64,000 bases of DNA from Alteribacillus sp. YIM 98480 (GCF_009765375.1 NZ_VTOK01000001.1:62001-126000); one strand, 5' to 3'. Positions 1 through 9,552 are shown, counted from the stretch's first letter. Notes: generated by a model from the letters alone, not told the origin. Program-made: numbers and translations.

Positions 1-1
1 T

Positions 2-451
2 CCGCGATTATTAATTGCAGACGAACCAACGACAGCGCTCGACGTTACTATTCAAAAACAAATATTGCGTTTGATGAAAGATCTAACAAAAGAATTAGAT
101 ACAGCTATTTTGTTTATCACGCACGATCTTGGTATCGTTGCTGAAATGGTTGATCGTGTCATGGTGATGTACGGGGGTGAAATCGTAGAGAAAAGCGAAG
201 TCAAACAGTTGTTTCATGCGCCGAAACATCCATATACAGAAGGGCTATTAAAAAGTACTCCAAAGATCAACCAATGGGGTGAAAAATTACACGCCATCAG
301 CGGCACCGTTCCTACACCATCTAATCTGCCAAAAGGATGTAAATTTCATCCAAGGTGCCCTAAAGCATTTGATCGATGTGAATCGGAACATCCTCCATTA
401 ATAGGTCACAAGGATGGAAGCCAAGTCCGTTGTTTATTATATGAAAGATAG
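2..451 (+). CDS. Oligopeptide/dipeptide ABC transporter ATP-binding protein (OppD/DppD type), 5'-truncated by the window
   Basis: C-terminal part of an ABC ATPase that would energise peptide import at the inner face of the membrane. The reading frame is open from base 2 and begins inside the Walker B region ([12 protein letters not shown]), then shows the H-loop (ITHDLG) and the family's C-terminal extension with [11 protein letters not shown], a cysteine-bearing signature of the Opp/Dpp ATPases. The N-terminal Walker A half lies before the window. An internal ATG at 65 is not the start. It is followed closely by a second ATPase gene, the usual oppD-oppF pairing. The transported ligand cannot be read from the sequence. 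Confidence 0.93.
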   Translation, partial: PRLLIADEPTTALDVTIQKQILRLMKDLTKELDTAILFITHDLGIVAEMVDRVMVMYGGEIVEKSEVKQLFHAPKHPYTEGLLKSTPKINQWGEKLHAISGTVPTPSNLPKGCKFHPRCPKAFDRCESEHPPLIGHKDGSQVRCLLYER

Positions 452-467
452 AAAGGTTGGTGATCCA

Positions 468-1499
468 ATGGCTGCTGAACATTCTCCTCTACTAGAAATC
501 AGCGGAATTAAAAAATATTTTGATGTTTCCAAAGGAATTTTCAAGAAAAAAAAGCAGTATTTAAAAGCAGTAGATCGGGTGAATTTAACTCTTAATAAAG
601 GAGAAACTGTTGGCATCGTGGGAGAGTCAGGATGCGGTAAATCAACTCTTGCAAATATTGTCATGGGGGCGCTGCCTCCTGATGAAGGGAATATTATTTT
701 TGATAACACAGATATTTATTCTCTTTCTAAAAAAGAATTAAAAGAGAAGCGAAGAGGCTTTCAAATGGTCTTTCAGGACCCTTCTTCTTCCCTAAATCCA
801 AGGATGACTGTTTTTGATATTATCGCAGAGCCGCTAAAGTCATTCAATATAGTGAAAGGGAAGCAATTAATAGAGGAAGTAGAAAAGCTGTTATCCATTG
901 TAGGGCTCGACATTAGTTACAAAAAGCGTTATCCGCATGAATTCAGCGGCGGGCAGCGTCAACGCATTGTTATTGCAAGAGCCCTGGCTTTAAAACCTAA
1001 ATTAATAGTTTGTGATGAACCTGTCTCGGCTTTAGATGTTTCCATTCAAGCCCAAATATTAAATCTGCTGCGCGAATTACAAGATAAATATCATTTGACT
1101 TACTTGTTTATTGGTCATGGCCTTCCGTCTGTTCATTATATTAGTGACCGTATTGCTGTTATGTACTTGGGAGAGATAGTAGAAACCGGCAAAAAGGATA
1201 TTATTTTTCAAAAACCTGCTCACCCATACACGAGAGCTCTTCTGTCGTCTGTACCAGTTCCGGACCCAGACTATCAAACGGAAAAACGAGAGAATACAGA
1301 GATTCTAGGGGATTTACCTAATCCTATCGATCCGCCTTCAGGATGTAAATTCCATACGCGCTGCCCTATTGCTCAAGATATTTGCAAACAAAAGCCGCCA
1401 GTTTTGTCATCTATAAGAGACAACCAACAAACAGCCTGCCATTTCCCAATAACGGAAAGCTTGGAAGAAGCAAAGGAATATAAAGCATTTATTAACTAG
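468..1499 (+). CDS. Oligopeptide/dipeptide ABC transporter ATP-binding protein (OppF/DppF type)
   Basis: Second ATPase of the peptide importer, 343 residues, the usual OppF length. Visible motifs in order: Walker A GESGCGKST, Q-loop FQDPSSSLNPRM, ABC signature FSGGQRQRI, Walker B LIVCDEPVSALD, an H-loop that reads IGHGLP rather than the common ITHDL, and the C-terminal cysteine motif GCKFHTRCPIA. The ATG at 468 was preferred to an upstream in-frame ATG at 414, which lies inside the preceding gene; a GGTGAT element precedes 468. It ends 9 bases before the amidohydrolase-like gene, so importer and hydrolase are co-transcribed. The changed H-loop context (D to G after the histidine) is a small oddity. 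Confidence 0.93.
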   Translation: MAAEHSPLLEISGIKKYFDVSKGIFKKKKQYLKAVDRVNLTLNKGETVGIVGESGCGKSTLANIVMGALPPDEGNIIFDNTDIYSLSKKELKEKRRGFQMVFQDPSSSLNPRMTVFDIIAEPLKSFNIVKGKQLIEEVEKLLSIVGLDISYKKRYPHEFSGGQRQRIVIARALALKPKLIVCDEPVSALDVSIQAQILNLLRELQDKYHLTYLFIGHGLPSVHYISDRIAVMYLGEIVETGKKDIIFQKPAHPYTRALLSSVPVPDPDYQTEKRENTEILGDLPNPIDPPSGCKFHTRCPIAQDICKQKPPVLSSIRDNQQTACHFPITESLEEAKEYKAFIN

Positions 1500-1508
1500 G
1501 AGGAAAAC

Positions 1509-2177
1509 ATGAAAAAAACACAAATACTAAATTCTTCTATGGCAGCGGAATTAGAAAAAACATTTGCAAACAATAATTATACCGGCATAACGGAAGCTGA
1601 ACGACCTTTTCATACCGAAACAGGAAGTTTACCAATTTTGGTCTCAGCTCCCCATTCTACCAAACATAAAAGAAATGGTTCTATTAAAGAACAAGATGAT
1701 TACACAGGAGCAATTGCATTGCTTTTGCATCAATTAACAGACTGTCATCTGATTTATACAACCAAATTAAGTGATGAAGATCCTAATTATACGAAAGGTG
1801 GTGGTGTATATAAGAAAAAAGTCGTTGATATAATTCATCGTTTTAAAATTAAATATTTAATTGATTTGCATGGGGCGTCTGAAAAAAGGCCATTTAGTAT
1901 CGACATGGGGACTTGCTATGGCAAAACAATGAAAGGTGACACGCTTTGTATCATTGAAAACGACTTGGTTTCTTCATCTATGCAAGGTGTTAAACAGAAT
2001 CATCATTTTCCGGCTTGTAATCCGAATACAGTTACCCATTACGCAAATGCTCAAACAGGAGTTGAATCCGTTCAATTGGAAATCAATAAAGTTTATCGTG
2101 ATCCAATATGTACGGAAGAATTATTTTTAAGGTGTGTCAATGGTTTGCGGCAATCTATTATCAATCTATCAACATAA
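1509..2177 (+). CDS. N-formylglutamate amidohydrolase-like protein
   Basis: A 222-residue cytoplasmic protein with the N-formylglutamate deformylase fold signature. An early SAPHS motif (about residues 46-50) supplies a metal histidine, IDLHGAS (about 118-124) a second metal/acid site, and VESVQLEINK near the C-terminus resembles the family's ESVQIEI strand. Known members hydrolyse N-formyl or related N-acyl glutamate in histidine catabolism; no other hut gene is nearby, so a different N-acyl-glutamate or amide substrate is likely. It starts after AGGAGGAAAAC and lies between importer ATPase genes and an exported hydrolase, which suggests a step in breaking down the imported compound. Family confident, substrate inferred. 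Confidence 0.8.
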   Translation: MKKTQILNSSMAAELEKTFANNNYTGITEAERPFHTETGSLPILVSAPHSTKHKRNGSIKEQDDYTGAIALLLHQLTDCHLIYTTKLSDEDPNYTKGGGVYKKKVVDIIHRFKIKYLIDLHGASEKRPFSIDMGTCYGKTMKGDTLCIIENDLVSSSMQGVKQNHHFPACNPNTVTHYANAQTGVESVQLEINKVYRDPICTEELFLRCVNGLRQSIINLST

Positions 2178-2195
2178 GAGGAGGAAATACTTTTT

Positions 2196-3773
2196 ATGAA
2201 AAAGGTTATGGGTGTGTTTATGGCTTCTTTTCTTTTGGCAGCTATGACGTTTACTACTCAGCCCAACACTGGTTATGGGTCTAGTTCAGCTATTGCTACA
2301 GGAGATTCTACTGTAGATGGAAGACCGGTCGCTTGGAAGAACCGTGATCATTGGTCTACACCTGATGGATGGAAAGTGTATCCCTATTATTATGAAGCGG
2401 ACTCTTCTACTTTTGGTTCGGATGACCAATTTACATCGCGATTTAATTATGTCGGAGCGACAGCGAGAGGAGAATCTGGAAAAGATCCTATAACAGAAGA
2501 ACAAGTGCCTTGGGCAGGTGCAAATGAACAAGGTTTGGGACTTGTGCAAGTGCATGGACATACATTAACATCTGATTTTGCCCAAGACCATGGTTTTCCG
2601 GTGTCTCAAGACCTTGATAATGGTATTGCTGCTGGGATGATGAATCACATCATATTATCGCGAGCTGAACATGTAGATGAAGTCGAACAAATATTGCGAG
2701 ACACCAATGATGGAGGCGGGTTCAATAATAGCTTCGCAAGAAACACATCAACGATTATAAGTGTATTTGACCGATTGGGAAATGCGGCTATTTTCGAAAT
2801 AGACGGAGATAGTTTCACCAGGGACAATATTACAGATGAATATTATCAAGATGAAGATGGTTATTATACTAAATCACACGAAGACAGTAAAAATCTTCCT
2901 AATCCAAAAGACGGCGAGTACAGCGGTTATGATTGGCGAACAAATTTCAGTAAAGTCGATTGGACAAAGTCTAATGGATTTCCTTACTTTGTTGATGAAG
3001 AAACGACAGAAGTTGTGGATAATGAAGTAACTGCTACAGGCGATACACCAAACGGAGTACATGATTGGAATTATTCAACAAGTGCAGTAAAAAGACATAC
3101 GAGGGCAGGAATTAGAATGGATGATCCTTATCCGATAGATTACCAATACTTTATTCAAAAAGATGTTGGTTCACACGCTCTTCCAACGGAATGGTATATG
3201 GAAACATTATCTAGAAATATAGGGAATCTCCCCGCTGAGGATAAACCCGTTGGCTGGCATCTTAATCGTCACGTGAGTACTTTTGGTTCCGTCATTACCG
3301 GCGCCAAACAAGATGACCCGCACGAAGGAAAACTCACAACGATGTGGATCGCCCTGGGTGAACCGTCTGTCAGTATATTTGTTCCTGTCTTTCCGTTTGC
3401 AGGCGATCCTCCAGAAGAGTTAGATGATATGTATCTAGAAACAGATGAAAAAAGACAGCAAGTATATGAATATGACGGTGTTGAGGCTTGCGGTTACAGC
3501 TGCGGCAGAAATAACAACAGCACCATAAATATTGAAGCACTTGTTGGAAAAGAAAGTGAAGGAGATGGATACTACGGAGAAGGGGGGATTCAAAAGAATA
3601 TTTTTGAGGTTGAAAATTGGGTTTTTGAGGAGTATGAAGACTTCATGGATGATTTAAGAAGTAATGAATATACAGATGCAGAATTAAAACGAGAATTGTC
3701 CGATTGGCAAGCATGGATTGCCGAAGAAGCTAAAACCCATTACAGAGAAGAAACCTCGCCAATAAATAATTAA
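2196..3773 (+). CDS. Exported Ntn-hydrolase-like protein (C45/C69/choloylglycine-type fold), nucleophile position serine
   Basis: A 525-residue acidic protein with an N-terminal signal sequence (lysines, then a hydrophobic stretch to about residue 20). Just after it comes SSSAIATGDSTVDGRPVAW (residues 29-47) followed by KNRD, the pattern of linear-amide Ntn hydrolases, where a first Cys-Thr or Cys-Ser normally begins the mature enzyme. Here only serines 29-31 stand at that position. ANEQGLGLVQ further on matches the conserved N-E-x-G strand. Two cysteines occur late in ACGYSCGRN. It probably acts outside the membrane on an amide bond before uptake by the neighbouring binding protein. It lies 18 bases after the amidohydrolase and 17 before the binding protein. 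Exact family and activity are uncertain. Confidence 0.6.
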   Translation: MKKVMGVFMASFLLAAMTFTTQPNTGYGSSSAIATGDSTVDGRPVAWKNRDHWSTPDGWKVYPYYYEADSSTFGSDDQFTSRFNYVGATARGESGKDPITEEQVPWAGANEQGLGLVQVHGHTLTSDFAQDHGFPVSQDLDNGIAAGMMNHIILSRAEHVDEVEQILRDTNDGGGFNNSFARNTSTIISVFDRLGNAAIFEIDGDSFTRDNITDEYYQDEDGYYTKSHEDSKNLPNPKDGEYSGYDWRTNFSKVDWTKSNGFPYFVDEETTEVVDNEVTATGDTPNGVHDWNYSTSAVKRHTRAGIRMDDPYPIDYQYFIQKDVGSHALPTEWYMETLSRNIGNLPAEDKPVGWHLNRHVSTFGSVITGAKQDDPHEGKLTTMWIALGEPSVSIFVPVFPFAGDPPEELDDMYLETDEKRQQVYEYDGVEACGYSCGRNNNSTINIEALVGKESEGDGYYGEGGIQKNIFEVENWVFEEYEDFMDDLRSNEYTDAELKRELSDWQAWIAEEAKTHYREETSPINN

Positions 3774-3790
3774 AAAAGGGGTCTGATTGT

Positions 3791-5395
3791 ATGAAACAAA
3801 AAATATTTTTCATGTCCATTTTCTTATTATTGACGATTATGATAAGCGGTTGTGTGACTGCTAATCAAAGTTCAGGAGATGAGCCTGAGCAAGAATCATC
3901 AGCCGAAGAACAAGAAAATCAATCATCTGATTCAGAAAGTTCCCAATCAGATGATGACACCTTAACCATTGCTGTTGGAGTTGACATGGACACATTTGAT
4001 ATTCATGATCACAACAATACACTAACCGAAGCAATGCATATTAATATGTTCAATTATTTATTTATGAGAAACGATGAAACCGGCGAAATAGAACCTGATT
4101 TAGTAGAAGACTATGAAAATACGGATGATTTAACTTGGAAAATGACATTAAAAGAAGGCGTTACGTTTCATAATGGTGATGAACTAACTGCTGAAGACGT
4201 GAAGTATACATTAGAACGTGTTATAGAGGATGAAAGTTTAACGGAGCATGCTCAATATAACCAAATTGATGAAATCAATATTATTGATGATCATGAATTT
4301 GAAATTGTTACACACGAACCAGAACCAGTGTTGTTAAACCGTCTTTCCCGAATCGGTTCTAGCATCCTTCCAAAAAATTATATTGAGGAAAACGGCTGGG
4401 ACCATTTTCTTGAAGAACCAATTGGAACCGGACCATTTCAATTTGAAGAGTGGAACCGTGACAGTCAAGTTGTCTTCTCTCGTTATGATGACTATTTTGA
4501 AGGTGCAGTGGAAGATTGGGAACAATTAGTGTTCCAAGTTATTCCTGAAACATCTACAGCGGTCGGTGAATTGCTGACAGGCGGTGTCGATATTGTCTTT
4601 GATGTACCTGACAACGAATGGGATCGTATTGATGGAAATGAAGGTACTTCTGTTGTTACCGGTCCTTCTCAACGAGTAGGTTTGCTTGGAATCCGTCATA
4701 CAGAAGGTTATCCGACTTCAGATCCGCTCGTTCGGGAAGCTATTGAGCTTGCTATTGACAACGAAGCTTTAGTAGAGCATGTGTTAGGCGGGGCTGGCGT
4801 ACCCACAAGAACACGGGTAACTCCTGGTAACTTTGGGGCAAACGAAGAATTGTTTAACACCTCTTTATATGACCCAGAAAAAGCTGAAGAACTTCTTGAA
4901 GAAGCAGGATATGAAGATGGTTTAGAACTAACACTTCATGCCCCGATCGGCCGGTACACAAAAGGAGAAGACATAAGCGAAACAGTAGCGGCAATGCTTG
5001 GTGAGGTAGGCATTACAGTAAATGTTGATTTTATGGAATTTAATGATTTCTTAGCAACACGCAGAGCCGGAGAAAATGAGGATATGTTTTTTGCCGCTTT
5101 TGGGAATTCCTTATTTGACGGTGATGTTGCCTTAGATGTATACAGGTCCGAGCGATCAGAAGGTGAATTAGATTATGCAAATGAAGACGTGGATCGCTTA
5201 CTAGAAGAAGCATCTTCTGAAATGGACCCGGATGTTCGTAAAGAAAAATTTGAAGAAATTCAGGAAATTGTAGCAGAAGAACGACCGCATGTGTTCCTCT
5301 ACCTGCAAGACAACGCATTCGGAGTATCTGATGGAATTAATTTCACCCCGAGACAAGACGAGATGTTCTATGCTCCTGATATAACCAAACAATAA
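3791..5395 (+). CDS. Peptide ABC transporter substrate-binding lipoprotein (SBP family 5)
   Basis: A 534-residue binding protein. The signal ends in a lipobox MISGC with Cys21 as the lipid anchor, followed by a Ser/Glu/Asp-rich linker. The body has the family 5 landmarks: LTWKMTLKEGVTFHNGDE, ADVKYTLERV, IGTGPFQFEEW and repeated DPEKAEELLEEAGY. This is the DppE/OppA class that captures peptides or other short compounds at the cell surface. Its operon partners are the two ATPases upstream; the permeases presumably precede the window. The strongly acidic composition fits a protein exposed to a saline exterior. Ligand unknown, but neighbouring hydrolases suggest a glutamate-containing amide or small peptide. 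Confidence 0.93.
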   Translation: MKQKIFFMSIFLLLTIMISGCVTANQSSGDEPEQESSAEEQENQSSDSESSQSDDDTLTIAVGVDMDTFDIHDHNNTLTEAMHINMFNYLFMRNDETGEIEPDLVEDYENTDDLTWKMTLKEGVTFHNGDELTAEDVKYTLERVIEDESLTEHAQYNQIDEINIIDDHEFEIVTHEPEPVLLNRLSRIGSSILPKNYIEENGWDHFLEEPIGTGPFQFEEWNRDSQVVFSRYDDYFEGAVEDWEQLVFQVIPETSTAVGELLTGGVDIVFDVPDNEWDRIDGNEGTSVVTGPSQRVGLLGIRHTEGYPTSDPLVREAIELAIDNEALVEHVLGGAGVPTRTRVTPGNFGANEELFNTSLYDPEKAEELLEEAGYEDGLELTLHAPIGRYTKGEDISETVAAMLGEVGITVNVDFMEFNDFLATRRAGENEDMFFAAFGNSLFDGDVALDVYRSERSEGELDYANEDVDRLLEEASSEMDPDVRKEKFEEIQEIVAEERPHVFLYLQDNAFGVSDGINFTPRQDEMFYAPDITKQ

Positions 5396-5463
5396 ATTGA
5401 AAGTTGGAGGCTGTTGGACAGCAGTCTCCCTCTTTCTTATTAAAACTGGAAAGGAGAAAAACG

Positions 5464-6981
5464 ATGAATAATCACTACGCTGTTAGCAGTGCTCACCCAC
5501 TGGCTACAGAAGCAGGAATGGACATTTTAAAAAGTGGTGGAAACGCGGTCGATGCTGCAATTAGTGTAGCTTATACTCTTGGCGTAGTTGAACCGTACGC
5601 CTCAGGGATTGGTGGAGGTGGTGTAATGATGATCTTAAAGAAGAATTGGAAAGAACCTGTTGTTTATGACTATCGAGACAAAGCTCCCCTATATAAAGAG
5701 AACATCACCTCTGAAGCAGCTGTTCCCGGTTTTATTAAAGGAATGGAAACATTGCGGAAGAGTTACGCCTCTTTGTCTATTGAAAGAATTATGAAACCAG
5801 CTATGGAATTGGCTGAAAATGGCTTTCCTATTCATGACATCTTTCAAAACAACTTAAGAAAAGCAGACCATCTAAACAAAAAAGAACTTACACACTTTTA
5901 TATTGATGGCGAGCCAATAAATAAAGATAGTATTCTTATCCAAAAAAAATTAGCATCTACCCTGCGAGTTATTTGTACAGAAGGAGAAGAGTCTTTTTAC
6001 ATTGGAAGATTAGCCAAAGAATTAACCCAAGCTGTTCCGCAAATTACAGAAGAAGATTTGCAAAACTACAGCGTTAAAATTAGTAAACCAGTTAAAGGTT
6101 ATTTTCATGAGCAATCTATTTTTTCACCTCCTCCGCCATTATCTGGTCCAGTTTTATTGCAAATTTTAAAAATGGCAGACTATTTTAAGCTAGATGAATT
6201 AAACAAAACAGACTATATGGATTATCTAGCCATAATTGTCGCTGTCGTTTCAGAAAATTACAAAGCATGTTCAGGAGATCCTGACTTTGTATCCATTCCT
6301 TCTCATTGTTGGCTGGATGAAGAAAATATGTCTTCCCTTTATGAGAAAATAAACAATCATTTAAAAACAACTCCTTTTTCTTTACAAGGAGATATCAATG
6401 ATTTTAATAGCACTACTCATTTTTCTGTTATGGACAGCGAAGGAACCGTTATTGCTGCTACCCATACCATTAGTGATTTTTTTGGCTGCGGCAAATACAT
6501 AAATGGATTCTTTTTAAACAATCAATTAAGAAACTTTAATGATGATGGCATTACCCTTAATTGCTATGAACCAGGAAAAAGGACACACAGTTTTATTTCA
6601 CCAGCCATTATTCGGAACAAAGAGAATGATATGGTTCTCTCACTAGGATCTTCAGGCGGCAACCGAATTCCAATGATTTTAACCCACTTTCTTATTCAAC
6701 TCTTAAAAAAAGAAAGGTCAATTCAAGATATTTTACATGATCCACGATTCTTCTATAAAGATGGAAAGCTTTTATTTGAAGAGCCGCTCAATAAAGAGCA
6801 GCTGCTTGCTTTTTCCAAAAAATATGCAAAAGTTCAAGTGTTAAATAATAGCCTGTATTTTGGTGGTTTGCATATGCTTTTAAAGCAAAATGGAACGATA
6901 GAAGGGGGCGCAGATCCAAGAAGAAAAGGCAGTGTTAAATTCGGAAATAGCATGACGCCTTATACATTGGAGGAAAACTAA
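5464..6981 (+). CDS. Gamma-glutamyltransferase-like protein, cytoplasmic
   Basis: A 505-residue member of the gamma-glutamyltranspeptidase family. It starts with the typical SAHPLATEAGMDILKSGGNA, and STTHFSVMD (about residues 316-324) contains the threonine (about T317) that becomes the nucleophile after self-cleavage in known members. GSSGGNRIP near the end is the second signature. The ATG at 5464 follows AAAGGAGAAAA; an in-frame TTG at 5404 would only add non-homologous residues. There is no signal peptide, unlike secreted Ggt, so it should cleave gamma-glutamyl amides or peptides inside the cell after import. Flanked by the binding protein and glutamate dehydrogenase. Whether it self-processes is not visible. 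Confidence 0.85.
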   Translation: MNNHYAVSSAHPLATEAGMDILKSGGNAVDAAISVAYTLGVVEPYASGIGGGGVMMILKKNWKEPVVYDYRDKAPLYKENITSEAAVPGFIKGMETLRKSYASLSIERIMKPAMELAENGFPIHDIFQNNLRKADHLNKKELTHFYIDGEPINKDSILIQKKLASTLRVICTEGEESFYIGRLAKELTQAVPQITEEDLQNYSVKISKPVKGYFHEQSIFSPPPPLSGPVLLQILKMADYFKLDELNKTDYMDYLAIIVAVVSENYKACSGDPDFVSIPSHCWLDEENMSSLYEKINNHLKTTPFSLQGDINDFNSTTHFSVMDSEGTVIAATHTISDFFGCGKYINGFFLNNQLRNFNDDGITLNCYEPGKRTHSFISPAIIRNKENDMVLSLGSSGGNRIPMILTHFLIQLLKKERSIQDILHDPRFFYKDGKLLFEEPLNKEQLLAFSKKYAKVQVLNNSLYFGGLHMLLKQNGTIEGGADPRRKGSVKFGNSMTPYTLEEN

Positions 6982-7076
6982 CAAAATCGGAAACTTATGG
7001 TTTTTTCAATCGTTTTTTCATAGAGTTATTTTCTTCATAAATAAATATTGAGTTTTCTTTCAAGGAGGAAGCAGTA

Positions 7077-8339
7077 ATGACTGTTACTAGTGATAAAACT
7101 TCTTCATTATCTTCATTTCAGGCCACACAAGCACGTTTAGAAACAGCAATCGATACACTTGGTTACTCACAAGAAATGTTTGAATTGCTCAAGGAACCAA
7201 TCAGGGTGATTACAGTTCGTATTCCAGTACGAATGGATAACGGCAAAACTCAAGTCTTTACAGGCTTTCGCTCTCAGCATAACGACGCAGTTGGCCCGAC
7301 AAAAGGCGGTGTTCGTTTTCATCCCTCTGTATCTGAAGATGAAGTGAAATCGCTCTCCCTTTGGATGAGCCTAAAGTGTGGCATTGCTGACCTTCCATAT
7401 GGAGGAGGAAAGGGAGGAATTATTTGTGATCCCCGGCAAATGTCATTTAGAGAACTAGAGCAATTAAGTCGCGGGTACGTCCGGATGATCAGCCAAATTG
7501 TCGGCCCGACAAAAGACATCCCCGCCCCGGACGTTTATACTAACTCTCAAATTATGGCATGGATGATGGATGAGTACAGCCGTATCCGTGAGTTTGATTC
7601 TCCCGGTTTTATAACTGGAAAACCTTTAATGCTCGGAGGCTCTCACGGCCGAGAAACGGCAACGGCCAAAGGAGTACTCGTGTGTATCGAAGAAGCAGTA
7701 AGCGTGTTAAATAAAAAGATTGAAAATGCTCGTGTGATCATTCAAGGCTTTGGAAACGCCGGCAGTTACATAGCAAAGTTTTTATATGACAAGGGAGCAG
7801 CAGTAGTCGGAATTAGCGATGTTCTAGGGGCTTTATATAATCCAGACGGATTATCGATTCCAGATCTGAGTGATCAGAGAGACAGCTTTGGAATGGTGAC
7901 GAACCAATTTAAAAACACAATAACGAACGAAGAGTTACTGGAAAAAGAATGCGATATACTTATTCCAGCAGCTATTTCTAATCAAATCACCGCCCGTAAC
8001 GCTGACTGTATTCAAGCAAAAGTAGTAGTTGAAGCGGCTAATGGTCCGACAACTCCAGAAGCCACTGACATTTTAACGAAAAAAGATGTTCTGTTGATTC
8101 CTGATGTTTTGGCAAGTTCCGGTGGTGTAATTGTTTCCTACTTTGAATGGGTGCAGAATAACCAGGGATATTATTGGTCCGAAGAAGAGGTTGAGCAGAA
8201 CCTCCACCGCAAAATGGTTCAATCATTTCATAAAGTACATGAAACATCCACTCGTTATAAAACTGATATGAGAACAGCTTCCTATATTGCTGGAACAAGA
8301 AAAATGGCGGAAGCTGCCCTTTTTCGCGGGTGGGTGTAA
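7077..8339 (+). CDS. Glutamate dehydrogenase (Glu/Leu/Phe/Val dehydrogenase family)
   Basis: A 420-residue oxidoreductase that interconverts glutamate and 2-oxoglutarate plus ammonia. The substrate domain carries KGGVRFHP and CGIADLPYGGGKGGI with the active-site lysine at about 112; the dinucleotide domain has GFGNAG at about 224-229; the C-terminal SYFEWVQN helix is typical of the RocG/GudB class. It starts with ATG after AAGGAGGAAGC, 95 bases beyond the gamma-glutamyltransferase gene. That spacing leaves room for a promoter of its own, but none is clear. In context it would feed glutamate released by the preceding hydrolases into central metabolism. Cofactor preference was not determined. 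Confidence 0.95.
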   Translation: MTVTSDKTSSLSSFQATQARLETAIDTLGYSQEMFELLKEPIRVITVRIPVRMDNGKTQVFTGFRSQHNDAVGPTKGGVRFHPSVSEDEVKSLSLWMSLKCGIADLPYGGGKGGIICDPRQMSFRELEQLSRGYVRMISQIVGPTKDIPAPDVYTNSQIMAWMMDEYSRIREFDSPGFITGKPLMLGGSHGRETATAKGVLVCIEEAVSVLNKKIENARVIIQGFGNAGSYIAKFLYDKGAAVVGISDVLGALYNPDGLSIPDLSDQRDSFGMVTNQFKNTITNEELLEKECDILIPAAISNQITARNADCIQAKVVVEAANGPTTPEATDILTKKDVLLIPDVLASSGGVIVSYFEWVQNNQGYYWSEEEVEQNLHRKMVQSFHKVHETSTRYKTDMRTASYIAGTRKMAEAALFRGWV

Positions 8340-8448
8340 TTTCACTTTTTTCACAAGAGGGAAGTTAAACAGTTCATTGCACTACTTCAACTTTTGAAAA
8401 TAAAATCAGATTAAGAAGTTTTTAACAAAACCCTTATGAGTGACCAAT

Positions 8449-8519
8449 GAGGCTGTCTCAAAAGATTAGTCTAGGTTATGAAAATCATTTGTTGAGAACT
8501 GACTTATGCAAAAGCTCCA
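8449..8519 (+). repeat. Short deletion derivative of repeat family A (MITE-like)
   Basis: Begins GGCTGTCTCAAAAGATTAG and ends GAGAACTGACTTATG...AGCTCC, matching both ends of the longer copy at 50499-50720 with the middle missing. It lies between the convergent ends of the glutamate dehydrogenase and isomerase genes. The remainder of 8340-8602 shows no gene and no convincing terminator. Confidence 0.75.
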
Positions 8520-8602
8520 TTGGCCCGCTTTTTGCTCATTATAAATAGATAGTTATTATAAGATTTCCATTCAAACCCTTTCAGCAATGTATAAAATTTT
8601 GA

Positions 8603-9532
8603 TCATAGAACTTCTTTTAGTACATTCGTTGATTTATAAAAAGCAGTCAGCGGGTCCATCGTGTAGTCTTCTAATTCCAGACTGACAGGGCCGTCGTAAC
8701 CATTCATCCGGAGAAGGGTAAAAAACTCTTTCCACCATGTCACATCATGGCCATATCCTAATGCTGTAAAATTCCATGATCTACCCGAAAAGGAATGAAC
8801 GGATTTCGTATCAAGAGAGCCTTCCGTTTCTAAAATTCCCTTTTCAAGTCGTGTGTCTTTGGCATGAACATGATAGATGGCATTTCCTAAAGAACGTACA
8901 GCCATGATGGGATCTCCTCCCATCCAGAATAGATGGCTTGGATCAAAATTCATTCCTATCATTTCACCTACGTGATCTCTTAAACGCATTAATGTTTCTC
9001 TGTTATAAACGAGCTGTGAGCCATGGTTTTCCAATGCGATTTTTTCAATTCCATGGTTCTTTGCTTCTTGAACAGTCTTTTCCCAATAGGGAAGCGCCAC
9101 TTCTTCCCATTGCCAGTTTAAGATTTCGGAGTTGATAGGAGGCCAGCTGGTTGTGATCCAATTGGGCGTTGTTTCACCAGGACCTCCTCCAGGGAGCCCT
9201 GACATCATTATTATAGTATTTATGCCTAGAAGTTCTGCAAGACGAAATGTTTTTTTTACTCCTAGCTGGTGGTGTTTCCCACTATCGTTTGGAGCTAATT
9301 GATTGCCAGAACAATTTAGAGCTTCCATTTTTAATCCACGTTTATTTAACTCATTTACAAATCGCTCTCTTTGAATGGAACTGTTAAGCAGCTCATCTAC
9401 ATTAAGATGAGGTGCCTCTGACCAATTTCCAGTTGCAAATTCTAAAACTTCGTAGCCGGCTGCTTCAGCCGTATCTATCATTTCTTCAAATGACATGTAA
9501 CCTAAACTATCCGTAACCAAACTCATCCGCAT
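8603..9532 (-). CDS. Sugar phosphate isomerase/epimerase-like TIM-barrel protein
   Basis: A 309-residue protein of the xylose-isomerase-like TIM-barrel family. Candidate metal ligands are visible in order: IALENHGS (Glu), MNFDPSHLFW (Asp and His), YHVHAKDT (His) and VSLELED (Glu). Such enzymes act on keto-sugars, inosoases or sugar lactones. It starts with ATG after AAGGAG, 20 bases downstream of an oxidoreductase gene on the same strand, so the two form a dehydrogenase/isomerase pair. A degraded relative of this gene lies at about 36507-36674. The exact substrate is not deducible; an inositol-type or sugar-acid step is inferred from the surrounding iol genes. Confidence 0.8.
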   Translation of the reverse strand: MRMSLVTDSLGYMSFEEMIDTAEAAGYEVLEFATGNWSEAPHLNVDELLNSSIQRERFVNELNKRGLKMEALNCSGNQLAPNDSGKHHQLGVKKTFRLAELLGINTIIMMSGLPGGGPGETTPNWITTSWPPINSEILNWQWEEVALPYWEKTVQEAKNHGIEKIALENHGSQLVYNRETLMRLRDHVGEMIGMNFDPSHLFWMGGDPIMAVRSLGNAIYHVHAKDTRLEKGILETEGSLDTKSVHSFSGRSWNFTALGYGHDVTWWKEFFTLLRMNGYDGPVSLELEDYTMDPLTAFYKSTNVLKEVL

Positions 9533-9552
9533 TAGTAAAACTCCTTATATAT

